A DNA stretch of 64,000 nucleotides. Origin: UMGS1696 sp045643285. GTDB taxonomy: Bacteria; Bacillota; Clostridia; Oscillospirales; CAG-272. Position 1 is the first letter of the stretch. Each line of letters opens with the position of its first letter. The stretch is taken from the NCBI GenBank assembly GCA_045643285.1, contig JAZUKN010000058.1, positions 82,264-146,263 of the forward strand. Direction: 5' to 3'. The notes below the pieces were generated by a model. It saw only the letters and a program-made list of their open reading frames with translations, was not told where the DNA came from and did not search any database. Made by a program: the position numbers and the translations under genes. Shown piece by piece: positions 15,838 to 24,499 of this stretch.

Positions 15838-16459
15838 CAGAGTGAAGTTTTTCACTTCGTGAAAAGTGAAGTATTCGCGTGAGCGAAAGAGAAGTTCGCC
15901 TTCGGCGAGTGAAGTTGTGCCTTCGGCACAGATAAGGAAGAAAACGTCGGAGACGTTTTCAAATTGATTTATCTGTCCTGCGTATGTATACGCGGCGGAC
16001 GGCTTCATTTGTCCAAACCTATCGTTTGGGTTCGGGATTTGTCCTGCGCGGACGGCGCACAAGAGGACCACCGTGGCCCTCTTGTGAATCACCCCGCCAG
16101 AGGGGAAGGGACTTCGTCCAATTCCCCTCTGGACTCCCTTTGTTACAAAGCGAATGCGACGTTCTCGAGGATTAAACCCGTGAGGTGATAGCGCGCTGCC
16201 GCTCATTATATAAGAAAACGTAATTGTTAATAAATGATAAGATATGCTCATAATTTGCATTTTCTTTGCAACAAAGGGGATTCCAAAGGGGGGAATGCGA
16301 AGCCCTTCCCCCTTTGGTCGTGTGGATTCATAAGGAGTCCGCGAAAGGACTCCTTATGGACCGTCCGTCAGGACAAAAGAATGAAATTGAAAACACGAAG
16401 TGTGTATTCCACTTTTCACGAAGTGAAAAAATTCACTGTCACGAAGTGACAATATCACT
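15838..16459. repeat. Modular palindromic repeat, long form with core (copy 3)
   Basis: The clearest copy. The left chain is GTGAAG-TTTTTCACTTCGTGAAAA, TTCGCGTGAGCGAA, TCGCCTTCGGCGA, TGTGCCTTCGGCACA, then GAAAACGTCGGAGACGTTTTC-like, GCGTATGTATACGC and CCAAACC/GGTTTGG-like modules, CAAGAGG...CCTCTTG and a CCCCTCTGG segment. The core TAGCGCGCTGCCGCTCAT is at 16189-16206. The right arm has AACAAAGGGG, CCCCCTTTGG and CATAAGGAGTCC...GGACTCCTTATG, then hairpins on ACT linkers, the last merging into the PBP2 ribosome site. The gap 15782-15837 shows no other feature. Confidence 0.8.
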
Positions 16460-16482
16460 GCAAAAGGAGGCCTTTTGCCATG
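16460..16482 (+). promoter_or_regulatory. Hairpin enclosing the PBP2 Shine-Dalgarno
   Basis: GCAAAAGG-AGG-CCTTTTGC (16460-16478) is a perfect 8-bp stem with an AGG loop. The Shine-Dalgarno AGGAGG (16465-16470) lies in its 5' arm and loop, and the ATG starts two bases after the stem. In mRNA the start site would be closed unless the hairpin is opened. Confidence 0.7.
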
Positions 16483-18612
16483 CGGCGTGCCGACAGCTTT
16501 ATACGTTACATAGCCATTGCGGCGTTCTTCCTCGTAGTCGTTTTCATCTACACCGGACGGCTGCTTTATCTGCAGGTATCCGGTCAGGACTACTACACGA
16601 TGTCAACGCCGACCGTTTATTATACCAGAACAGAAAAAATACAGGCACAGCGCGGCGAGATCTACGACAGAAACGGCGTCCCACTCGTCACGAACGACTA
16701 CCGCTACGCCGTCTCGCTCGATTATTCGTCAATGCCGGACACACAGGCGGAAAAGAACGAAATGATCCTCGACGTTCTCCGTATGGCGGCGCGGCTCGGT
16801 GAAGAAAGTACGCTCGTCGAGCCGAAACCAACGCTTGACTACACCGTCACGGGCGGCGGAATATCGTTCTCCTATCCTCAGTCGTTCGCCGAGACTGTCC
16901 GCGGAAAAAGATACCTGCGGCTGATCGGGGAAATGAATCTCTCCGATGCTCCTATCGAAGAACAGACGGAGGCGCTTATGCTCCGCTACGGCATAATGTC
17001 GTCGGAAAAGAACAAAAAGACGAACAAGCCCGAATACTTCTACAACTACTCCTACGAGATAGCGGCAGAGCTGCTTGAGATACGGCTCGACATGGAGCTG
17101 TCGGGATTTTCTCCCTCTCAGTCGTACAAAATGGCGGACGACGTTTCGATCTCGTTCATCTCTGCCGCCCAAGAAAAATATATGCGCGGTCTGATCGTTT
17201 CCGTTGAAGCGTCGCGCGTGTACGAATACCCGGGCTACGCAACGCACATCCTCGGACGTATGAGCAAGATCCCCGGCGACCGTGCGGAATACTACACCGA
17301 AAAGGGCTATCCGCTTGACGCAACAGTCGGCGTATCCGGCGCAGAGGCGGCGTTTGAAGATTATCTCCGCGGCATCGACGGCACGCTGACCGTCACCGAG
17401 GACGAATACGGCAACGTCATCTCCACCGAAGTAACGAAAGAACCCGTCGCAGGCAAGGATATTTACCTGACGGTCGACATAAATATGCAGATGCTCGCCG
17501 AACAGGCGCTCGCCGAAAACATCATGCAGATACGCGCGGAAGCCAACCCGAACAAAGCTCTGACAGGTGAAGACGCTTCCGCAGGCGCACTCGTCGTCGA
17601 AGACATCGCCACGGGTGAGATGCTCGCCATGGCGTCTTATCCGACGTACAATCTCGCCACGTTCTCCGAGGACTACTCCTCCCTCGCCGCAGACCCGACG
17701 TCCCCGTTCCTCAACAGGGCACTGAACGGACGGTACGCACCAGGCTCGACGTTCAAGATAGGCGTTTCCGTAGCCGCGCTGTCCGAGGGAACTATCTCAA
17801 AAGACACAGTCATCGACGCGCAGGGCGTCTACACCTACTACGCCGATTCCGGCTTCACGCCGCGCTGCTGGATAAACCTCCTCTACGGTCAGAAGCACGG
17901 TCCGATCAAGGTCGTCGAGGCGATACAGGAATCGTGCAACTGCTTCTTCTATGAGGTCGGGCGGCTCCTCACGATCGAAACGATGAACGAATACTGCCGC
18001 CACTACGGTCTCGGTCAGCCCACCGGAATGGAGCTCTCCGAATCAACGGGCATTCTTGCAGGTCCCGACTACAGAGCAGAACACGGGCTTGGTCAGTGGT
18101 CCCCCGGTGACACGATAACCGCGGCTATCGGTCAGTCCGACAACCTTTTCACTCCCGTGCAGATCTCAAACTACATAGCAACCATCCTCAACAGAGGCAC
18201 GCGGTACAACGCGCACATCCTCAAAGAAGTCCGCGAGTACACGGGCGAAACATCGCTCGCCGTAAAGCCAACCGTCGCCGACAAGATAAAAATCTCCGCC
18301 GAAGTCCTCTCTACCGTAAAAGAGGGGATGCGCGGCGTTATGGACAACGGCTCCGCTGCATCCGTCTTCAAGGATTACGAAGTCTCGGTCGGCGGCAAAA
18401 CAGGTACGGCGCAGGTCTACACCGACCGTTCCGACAACGGCGTCATGGTGGCGTTCGCGCCGTTCGACAATCCTCAGATCGTTGTAACGAGCGTCATCGA
18501 ACAGGCATCCGGCGGCACGGAAGCCGGCTACTGCATAAAGGACGTATTCGATTTCTACTTCGGACTTGACGAAAACGGTACTGACGAAAATGAAACAGAA
18601 AATGAAAACTGA
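16480..18612 (+). CDS. mrdA: Penicillin-binding protein 2 (class B transpeptidase)
   Basis: 710 residues. One N-terminal membrane anchor (about 9-30), a pedestal/dimerisation region (AQRGEIYDRNGVPLV, ASRVYEYPGYATHILG), then the transpeptidase domain. Active-site motifs: STFK (APGSTFKIG, about 421), SCN (ESCNCFF, about 484) and KTG (VGGKTGTAQ, about 637). It cross-links peptidoglycan during elongation with MreBCD and RodA; mreBCD lies 13 kb away on the same strand. The end overlaps the start of nth. The ribosome site is enclosed by a repeat-like hairpin. Confidence 0.93.
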   Translation: MRRADSFIRYIAIAAFFLVVVFIYTGRLLYLQVSGQDYYTMSTPTVYYTRTEKIQAQRGEIYDRNGVPLVTNDYRYAVSLDYSSMPDTQAEKNEMILDVLRMAARLGEESTLVEPKPTLDYTVTGGGISFSYPQSFAETVRGKRYLRLIGEMNLSDAPIEEQTEALMLRYGIMSSEKNKKTNKPEYFYNYSYEIAAELLEIRLDMELSGFSPSQSYKMADDVSISFISAAQEKYMRGLIVSVEASRVYEYPGYATHILGRMSKIPGDRAEYYTEKGYPLDATVGVSGAEAAFEDYLRGIDGTLTVTEDEYGNVISTEVTKEPVAGKDIYLTVDINMQMLAEQALAENIMQIRAEANPNKALTGEDASAGALVVEDIATGEMLAMASYPTYNLATFSEDYSSLAADPTSPFLNRALNGRYAPGSTFKIGVSVAALSEGTISKDTVIDAQGVYTYYADSGFTPRCWINLLYGQKHGPIKVVEAIQESCNCFFYEVGRLLTIETMNEYCRHYGLGQPTGMELSESTGILAGPDYRAEHGLGQWSPGDTITAAIGQSDNLFTPVQISNYIATILNRGTRYNAHILKEVREYTGETSLAVKPTVADKIKISAEVLSTVKEGMRGVMDNGSAASVFKDYEVSVGGKTGTAQVYTDRSDNGVMVAFAPFDNPQIVVTSVIEQASGGTEAGYCIKDVFDFYFGLDENGTDENETENEN

Positions 18613-19252
18613 AACAAAAACACCGGACATACATAAGATAATCTCCGTGCTGAAAGAACGCTATCCTGACGCGGAATGCTCGCTCGACTATTCCGGAGAC
18701 GCTTTTCGTCTCCTCGTGGAAGCACGGCTTTCGGCTCAATGCACCGACGCGCGTGTGAACATCGTCGCCGTTCCGCTTTTCTCGAAATATCCGACAGTTT
18801 ACGATATGGCTACGGCGGACATCGGAGAGCTTGAAGAAATAATCCGTCCGTGCGGACTGTATCACACAAAAGCCGAAAGCCTTATCGGTATGGCGAAAAT
18901 GCTCGTCGCGGAGTACGGCGGAAAAGTGCCGGACACAATGGAAGAACTGCTCGCGCTTCCCGGAGTCGGCAGAAAGATAGCAAACCTCGTCCTCGGCGAC
19001 ATTTACGGCATCCCCGGCATCGTCGCGGACACGCACTGCATACGGCTGAACGGACGCTTCGGCTTCTACGCGGAGGAAATAAAAGACCCCGCAAAGGTCG
19101 AAAAAATACTCTCGTCCGTCGTTCCGGCAGAAGAACAGTCGGCGTACTGCCACAGAATGGTGCTGTTCGGCAGAGAGATATGCGACGCGCGCTCACCGAA
19201 ATGCGGAGAATGTCCGCTGAGCGGCGAGTGCCGGCATTTTAGCTTGAAATAA
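18602..19252 (+). CDS. nth: Endonuclease III (DNA glycosylase/AP lyase)
   Basis: 216 residues from the chosen ATG, which overlaps the PBP2 stop; in-frame ATGs at 18566 and 18590 are also possible, none with a clear Shine-Dalgarno. It removes oxidised pyrimidines. The helix-hairpin-helix and catalytic Lys are in LPGVGRKIANLVL and the catalytic Asp in VADTHCIRL. The C-terminal [4Fe-4S] loop is C-x6-C-x2-C-x5-C (CDARSPKCGECPLSGEC). The overlap suggests translational coupling to mrdA, although the functions are unrelated. Confidence 0.92.
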   Translation: MKTETKTPDIHKIISVLKERYPDAECSLDYSGDAFRLLVEARLSAQCTDARVNIVAVPLFSKYPTVYDMATADIGELEEIIRPCGLYHTKAESLIGMAKMLVAEYGGKVPDTMEELLALPGVGRKIANLVLGDIYGIPGIVADTHCIRLNGRFGFYAEEIKDPAKVEKILSSVVPAEEQSAYCHRMVLFGREICDARSPKCGECPLSGECRHFSLK

Positions 19253-19272
19253 CAAAATACATACAGGAACAA

Positions 19273-20517
19273 ATGAACGATATGAAACAACAATCGTTTT
19301 CGATGCCGCTTCCCGAACCCGTTATGTTCGTGCTTGATCGGCTGTACGCGGCAGACTACACAGCATACTGCGTCGGCGGATGCGTGCGCGATTCGCTTAT
19401 GGGGAAAGTGCCGTCCGACTACGATGTGACGACCTCCGCGCGCCCAGACGAGATGAAATCAGTCTTCTCGGGTGAGCGAGTAGTCGAAACGGGACTGAAG
19501 CACGGCACGCTGACGGTGGTCCGCGACAAAATGAACATCGAGATAACGACGTACCGCATCGACGGCGACTACGGAGACTGCCGCCACCCCGAAAGCGTGA
19601 CGTTCACCGACCGTCTCTCCGACGATCTGTGCCGCCGCGACTTCACGGTAAACGCCATGGCGTACTCACCGCGCGACGGACTTGTCGATCTGTACGGCGG
19701 TCAGGCGGACATCCGCGCCCGTGTGATCCGATGTGTAGGACGGGCGGAGGAACGCTTCTCCGAAGACGGGCTGAGGATACTCCGTGCGCTCCGTTTTTCG
19801 TCGGTCCTCGGCTTCACGCCGGACGAAGAATGCGCCGCCGCCGTATACAGTCTCACGCCGCTTCTCTCGAAAATATCGCGCGAACGCATATACGCAGAGC
19901 TTACAAAGCTGATCTGCGGTCGTAATGCCGTAGCGATCATGCGTGACTTTGCTCCGGTCATCGCGTTCTCCCTTGGCACAGACGAAACCGCCGTAAAAAA
20001 TGCGGCTGATTCATACGAAAAAGACAGCGGCACGCCCTCTGCGGTGATGCGTTACGCGCTCTTACTCTCCGACTGCGACGAAAAAACGGGCGAACGGATC
20101 TTTGATTCGCTCAAGCCCTCACGAGAAGAAAAACGCGCGGTCCTGCAGTTCCTCGCATACCGCGACACACGCACGCCGGACGAATACACCACTCGTAAGC
20201 TGATCTCGGAGACGGACGACTCCTTCCCCGAAAAGCTCGCGCGTTTTCGCTATCTTAAAGGCAAAACCACAGCCGCGGAATACGATACCGCCGTTCGGCT
20301 GAGTGAAAAAGTCAGGAGCGAGAACAAGTGCCGTTCGCTCGGAATGCTGGCGATAAACGGAAACGATCTTCGCGCCCTCGGCCTCACGGGAGCAGAGATC
20401 GGACGCGCGCTGTCGTTGCTACTTGACGCGGTAATGCGTGAGGAGACCGAAAATTCAACAGATAAACTGACTGAATATGCAAAATCGTACCTGAAAAATG
20501 AAGTAAATGTAAAATGA
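19273..20517 (+). CDS. cca: CCA tRNA nucleotidyltransferase
   Basis: 414 residues. Class II nucleotidyltransferase that adds or repairs the 3' CCA of tRNA. The head domain has YCVGGCVRDSLMGKVPSDYD with the two catalytic Asp residues in DYDVTT, then the TYRIDGDYGDCRHP loop and RRDFTVNAMAYS. The nucleotide-selecting RILRALRFSSVLGF motif follows. The C-terminal part is helical. It sits between nth and a small cysteine protein whose start overlaps its stop. Confidence 0.93.
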   Translation: MNDMKQQSFSMPLPEPVMFVLDRLYAADYTAYCVGGCVRDSLMGKVPSDYDVTTSARPDEMKSVFSGERVVETGLKHGTLTVVRDKMNIEITTYRIDGDYGDCRHPESVTFTDRLSDDLCRRDFTVNAMAYSPRDGLVDLYGGQADIRARVIRCVGRAEERFSEDGLRILRALRFSSVLGFTPDEECAAAVYSLTPLLSKISRERIYAELTKLICGRNAVAIMRDFAPVIAFSLGTDETAVKNAADSYEKDSGTPSAVMRYALLLSDCDEKTGERIFDSLKPSREEKRAVLQFLAYRDTRTPDEYTTRKLISETDDSFPEKLARFRYLKGKTTAAEYDTAVRLSEKVRSENKCRSLGMLAINGNDLRALGLTGAEIGRALSLLLDAVMREETENSTDKLTEYAKSYLKNEVNVK

Positions 20518-20717
20518 AAACGAAGAAAATGCAAAAAAATGCGCCTACACCTTGTGAAACGTGCGCGTATTATGATATAATCGACGATGACGGAACATAC
20601 GGCTGTGTCGTGGACGTTGACGAGGACGATCTCTACAGGGAACGCTCGGACACACGCGCCGCCTGTCCGTTTTACAAATTTTACGACGAATACAAGTCCG
20701 TGCAGAAGCAGATCTGA
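20514..20717 (+). CDS. Small cysteine-containing protein (DUF6472-like)
   Basis: 67 residues with four cysteines in the pattern CxxCAYYD...YGCVVDVDEDDLY...ACPFYKFYDEYKSVQKQ. This matches a short acidic, probably metal-binding protein family widespread in Clostridia (DUF6472 by my recollection). The ATG overlaps the cca stop by four bases, so translation is coupled. Function unknown; the Cys spacing suggests a zinc or iron site. Confidence 0.75.
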   Translation: MKTKKMQKNAPTPCETCAYYDIIDDDGTYGCVVDVDEDDLYRERSDTRAACPFYKFYDEYKSVQKQI

Positions 20718-20736
20718 GAGAGGAATGGTCTATAAT

Positions 20737-21744
20737 ATGGGCAGAAATCTTGTAACCGAGCTGACAAACGAAAGAAACGGCAAGGTAAAGCGACTGAAAA
20801 ACAGCGACGACAAAAAAGTCGCGCATTTCATAAATCCCGTTTCGGGCAGTCACCGTTTCTATGACGCTACGAGAAAGGCAGTCGACGAGATCGGCGGCAA
20901 AATTTTCGTAAGCGAAAGAAGCGGTCAGATCACGGAAATGGTCAAGGACGCGCTCAGAAAAGACCCGTCCACGCACGTTGTCGTTTACGGCGGCGACGGC
21001 ACTGTCTTTGAGGCAGTAAACGGAATCATGCAGTCCGGTCACAGCGACACCGCCGTGCTGTCGATAATTCCGTCGGGAAGCGGAAACGATTTCTCGGCGT
21101 TCGCCAACGATTCGGGCAGACTTCCGCGCGGAGAGAAGCACAAGATCGACCTCATCAAGGTCACCTGCGGAGACGACGTACACTATTTCGACAACATGAT
21201 GAATATCGGCTTCGACTGCGACGTCGTATACGAAACGTTCAACATCCGCAAAGCAGGGGTCATAAAAGGCTCTGCCGCGTACATAGCAGGCGTTGCACGG
21301 GTGCTTGCAAAGAAAAAGACCATGGCAGTCTCGCTCACTCTGTCGGACTGCGTTGACATCGCCGACGGATCAAAAGCACCCGATTACTCGGTCACAAAAA
21401 ATCTGCTTATCACAGCCTGTGCCAACGCGCCGTACTGTGGCGGCGGATTCAACGCGGCTCCGCTCGCAGACCTCAGCGACGGTCTTATGGACGTTCTCGT
21501 CATAAGCGACGTTTCGAGAGCGAAATTCGTTTCTCTGATCGGAGAATACCGCTCGGGTACATACATCGGCAAGGACGGCAAGCTGAAGCCGCAGTACAAG
21601 AATGTACTCGATTATATCAGATGCGGAAAAATGGCGATCACCGGTCCCGTACGTTACTGCCTCGACGGGGAGGTATTTGAAACGTACGGTAAGCCGATAA
21701 CCGCCGAAGTGGTGCATGAGGCTATAAACTTTATGGCAATATAA
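20737..21744 (+). CDS. Diacylglycerol/lipid kinase family protein
   Basis: 335 residues. The DAGK catalytic fold shows the phosphate-binding FINPVSGSHRF and nucleotide motif VVVYGGDGTVFEAVNGIM, then SIIPSGSGNDFSAF. The C-terminal half is the beta-sandwich typical of YegS/DgkB proteins (ANAPYCGGGFNAAPLADLSDGLMDV). It would phosphorylate diacylglycerol or a related lipid at the membrane. ATG 20737 is chosen because AGAGAGG lies 13 bases before it; ATG 20725 is in frame but too close to the same site. Ends four bases before a repeat chain. Confidence 0.88.
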   Translation: MGRNLVTELTNERNGKVKRLKNSDDKKVAHFINPVSGSHRFYDATRKAVDEIGGKIFVSERSGQITEMVKDALRKDPSTHVVVYGGDGTVFEAVNGIMQSGHSDTAVLSIIPSGSGNDFSAFANDSGRLPRGEKHKIDLIKVTCGDDVHYFDNMMNIGFDCDVVYETFNIRKAGVIKGSAAYIAGVARVLAKKKTMAVSLTLSDCVDIADGSKAPDYSVTKNLLITACANAPYCGGGFNAAPLADLSDGLMDVLVISDVSRAKFVSLIGEYRSGTYIGKDGKLKPQYKNVLDYIRCGKMAITGPVRYCLDGEVFETYGKPITAEVVHEAINFMAI

Positions 21745-21748
21745 GGGA

Positions 21749-22458
21749 AGTGAAGTTTTTCACTTCGTGAAAAGTGAAGTATTCGCGGGGGCAAAAGTGA
21801 AGTTCGCCTACGGCGAGTGAAGTTGTGCCTCCGGCACAGATGAGGTAGAAAACGTCCCCGACGTTTTCAAATTATTCTGCGTATGTATACGCGACGGACG
21901 AGCGCACATTTGTCCAAGCCGCACGGTTGGATTCGGGATTTGTCCTGACGGACGGTCCATAAGCCGAGTTCACTCCGTGAACTCGACGAGATGCTCCGCA
22001 TCTCGGTGAGTCACTTTCGCGGACTCCTTATGAATCCACACGACCAAAGGGGGAAGGACTGGCGTCAATTCCCCCTTTGGAATCCCCTTTGTTGCAAAGT
22101 GATTGCAATTATTAAGCGTATCTTTTCATTTATAAACGATTAAGTTATACTATGTAATGAGCGACAGCGCGCTATTACTGACGACCTAAATCCTCTTCAC
22201 CGTCGCATTCGCTTTGCAACAAAGGGGTGTTTCCAAAGAGGGGGAATCGGAACGAAGTGACTTCCCCCTCTTTGGTTCGGTGATTGACAAGAGCGTCGAA
22301 TCACGCTCTTGTCCGCCGTCCGCGTAGGACAAATAGATTAAATCGAAAACGTCCCCGACGTTTTCTTCCTTATCTTTCGACGAAGTCGAATACTTCACTT
22401 GCGCGCAGCGCATACTTCACGACGCTTTGCGTTACTTATCTCTGCGAAGCAGAACTTC
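21749..22458. repeat. Modular palindromic repeat, long form with core (copy 4)
   Basis: Starts just after the lipid kinase stop with GTGAAG-TTTTTCACTTCGTGAAAA, TCGCCTACGGCGA, TGTGCCTCCGGCACA, GAAAACGT..ACGTTTTC, GCGTATGTATACGC, TCCAAGCC and inserted hairpins (GAGTTCACTCCGTGAACTC, GAGATGCTCCGCATCTC) also seen in copy 2. The core is present in inverse orientation (ATGAGCGACAGCGCGCTA, 22157-22174). The right arm ends TTTCGACGAAGTCGAA, TGCGCGCAGCGCA, ACGCTTTGCGT with ACTTCAC linkers and runs into the 3' end of the minus-strand gene at 22457, whose TGA stop lies in a GTGAAGT unit. Confidence 0.78.
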
Positions 22459-23056
22459 ACTTTTCTTTCTTCGGTATCAGCGCAATTATGACCGCCACAA
22501 GTGCCGCCGCGAGAAGTATCGCAATTATTACCGCCGTCCACGACATGGCAGAGCCGCTTTCGCTCATGTCTGCGCCGTTCGATGTGCCTTCGGAGATCGG
22601 CATAGTTCCGTCCGCGTTTGCAGTTCCGTTTGCGGAACGTCCGCCCATTGAGCTGTCGCCTGTAGTGTTGCCGCTCATAGAGCTGTCGCCTGTAGTATCG
22701 AGCACGTTGTCGTCGCTCATAAATCTCATTCCCTCGTCCCTCAAACCGGTTTTTGCGCCGTTTTCGTTTTCAATAACACCGTCGCCGTCAAGATCGCCGA
22801 GAGTTGACGTATCGGGGTCGTCCGCCGGACAACTCTTTCCGCTCTTTCCCATAGACGAGCCGGATTTGCCGCTCATGCCGAACATACCGCTGTTTTTCTC
22901 CATGCCGGTCGTGCCGGTGATGTTGTCGACTACCGATTCACCTGCGTCGGTCATATCCTCCATTATTCCCGCGCTGACGGACAGACAGAGAACTGCCGAG
23001 AGAGACAAAGCGGCAAGGACGCGAATCAAATAAGTTTTCTTTTTTTTGTTATTCAT
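22457..23056 (-). CDS. Secreted/membrane-anchored low-complexity protein
   Basis: 199 residues. A basic N-terminus and hydrophobic signal (about 11-30, LSLSAVLCLSVSAG) are followed by a Gly/Ser/Met/Asp-rich region with approximate repeats (SGKSGSSMGKSGKS; GDSSMSGNTTGDSSMGG). A single calcium-loop-like DLDGDGVIENENG lies near residue 90. A C-terminal membrane helix (about 174-194) ends KKEK. It is probably exported and anchored at the C-terminus. The stop codon is the TGA of an adjoining GTGAAGT repeat unit, so the present C-terminus may be repeat-derived. Function unknown. Confidence 0.6.
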   Translation of the reverse strand: MNNKKKKTYLIRVLAALSLSAVLCLSVSAGIMEDMTDAGESVVDNITGTTGMEKNSGMFGMSGKSGSSMGKSGKSCPADDPDTSTLGDLDGDGVIENENGAKTGLRDEGMRFMSDDNVLDTTGDSSMSGNTTGDSSMGGRSANGTANADGTMPISEGTSNGADMSESGSAMSWTAVIIAILLAAALVAVIIALIPKKEK

Positions 23057-23150
23057 GCTGATTACACCTTTCGGATTGAAGTGATTTCAGCATTATTTTT
23101 TACAGAACAAACGGTTTTATTCACATTTTTTCGCAAAAACGGAGTGTTTT

Positions 23151-23462
23151 ATGGAAACAAAACGTTTCTCAAAGAACGATGCATCGTTCGTCTGCGCGAA
23201 CTGCGGCTTTGAAGTGCCGCCGCTCAGGTACACGTCGCGCAACCACTGCCCCGTGTGCCTCTGCTCGCTCCACCTTGACGTGAATCCGGGCGACCGTGCG
23301 GCGGACTGCGGCGGGATAATGGATCCCGTCACTGCTGAACCGGACCCGAAGCGCGGCTTTATCGTCACGCACAAGTGCCGCAAATGCGGTGCGCTCCGGC
23401 GCAACAAGGCGGCAGACGACGACGACAGGGACAAGCTGATAAGGCTGACAGCGGAGCACTGA
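23151..23462 (+). CDS. RNHCP-domain zinc-ribbon protein
   Basis: 103 residues with paired cysteines: FVCANCGFEVPP, the signature RNHCPVCLCSLHLD, ADCGGIM and HKCRKCGALRRN. The order (CxxC, RNHCPxC, CGGxM, CxxCG) is that of the RNHCP family, small putative zinc proteins of unknown role. The stop is three bases from the next repeat chain. Confidence 0.85.
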   Translation: METKRFSKNDASFVCANCGFEVPPLRYTSRNHCPVCLCSLHLDVNPGDRAADCGGIMDPVTAEPDPKRGFIVTHKCRKCGALRRNKAADDDDRDKLIRLTAEH

Positions 23463-23465
23463 CGG

Positions 23466-23715
23466 GAGTGAAGTTTTTCACTTTGTGAAAAGTGAAGTAT
23501 TCGCCGGGGCGAAAGAGAAGTACACCTTCGGCGAGTGAAGTTGTGCCTTCGGCACAGATAAGGAAGAAAACGTCTGCGACGTTTTCAATTTATTCTTTTT
23601 CCGCATATGTATACTCAGCGTACCAGTGCAAAATTTATCCAAACCGTCCGCGTAGGACAAAACAAATTATATGAAAACGTGAAACGTTTTCTACCTTCTG
23701 CCTATATAAAGAAAG
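23466..23715. repeat. Modular palindromic repeat, half-element without core (copy 5)
   Basis: GTGAAG-TTTTTCACTTTGTGAAAA, TTCGCCGGGGCGAA, CACCTTCGGCG, TGTGCCTTCGGCACA, then GAAAACGT..ACGTTTTC, GCATATGTATAC, TCCAAACC and TCCGCGTAGGACAAA, closing with GAAAACGTGAAACGTTTTC. The long mirror arm and core are missing, so this is a short form. It begins immediately after the RNHCP stop and ends about 35 bases before tcdA. Confidence 0.75.
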
Positions 23716-23749
23716 TTCATATCATTTATTTTCCAAAGGAACTACAACC

Positions 23750-24499
23750 ATGTCTGATAAAAACGAACGTACAGAAATGCTTCTCGGCCGGGAAGCAGTC
23801 GAGCAGCTGAAAAAGGCGCACGTCGCAGTCTTCGGGCTCGGCGGAGTCGGCGGACACGCGGCAGAAGCCCTCGCGCGTGCAGGAGTCGGCGCACTTACCC
23901 TCGTCGACGGCGACCGTGTTTCCGTCTCGAATCTCAACCGCCAGCTTTTTGCGACGGTATCAACGGTCGGCATGAACAAAACCGAAGCTGCGGCTATCCG
24001 CATCCGTGAAGCCGCGCCCGACTGCCGTCTCACGCTTGTGAATTCGTTCGTGCTTCCCGAAAACATCGGCGGCTTTGATTTTTCGGCTTACGATTACGTC
24101 GTAGACGCGATAGACACCGTTTCAACCAAGCTCGCGCTGATCAAAGCGTGCGATTCCGTCGGTACACCGATCATCTCGGCGATGGGCGCCGGAAACAAGC
24201 TCGATCCGACGCGCTTCGAGGTCGCCGACATATATTCGACTTCCGTCTGTCCGCTCGCCGCCGTCATCCGCCGCGAATGCAGAAAAACCGGAGTGCGTCG
24301 GCTCAAGGTCGTCTACTCGCGTGAAGAAGCGGTAAAGCCCGAATTTCTGCCGGAGAGCGACGGAGAAACGAAAAAAACTCCGCCGGCGTCGTGTTCGTTC
24401 GTGCCGTCTGTCTGCGGTCTGATAATCGCAGGCGAGGTCGTAAAGGACATTTGTGCGGACGAGCTTGCGCGATCCTTGGAGGCGCGGAAAAATGGATGA
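23750..24499 (+). CDS. tcdA: tRNA threonylcarbamoyladenosine dehydratase (ThiF/E1-like)
   Basis: 249 residues. ATP-dependent cyclisation of t6A to ct6A in tRNA. The adenylation fold shows VAVFGLGGVGGHAAEALARAG, then LVDGDRVSVSNLNRQLFA, DYVVDAIDTVSTKLALI and SAMGAGNKLDP. The C-terminal CGLIIAGEVVKDI is typical. Overlaps the next gene by eight bases; the two form a tRNA-modification pair. Confidence 0.92.
   Translation: MSDKNERTEMLLGREAVEQLKKAHVAVFGLGGVGGHAAEALARAGVGALTLVDGDRVSVSNLNRQLFATVSTVGMNKTEAAAIRIREAAPDCRLTLVNSFVLPENIGGFDFSAYDYVVDAIDTVSTKLALIKACDSVGTPIISAMGAGNKLDPTRFEVADIYSTSVCPLAAVIRRECRKTGVRRLKVVYSREEAVKPEFLPESDGETKKTPPASCSFVPSVCGLIIAGEVVKDICADELARSLEARKNG

Noticed and set aside
15646..16260. 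Open frames of 60-280 codons across repeat regions, with peptides such as TSLARSAYFTTLCVT or CAEGTTSLAEG recurring in several gaps
   Set aside because: The same peptide strings appear in unrelated gaps because the DNA repeats recur; there are no ribosome sites and no domains, so these are not genes.
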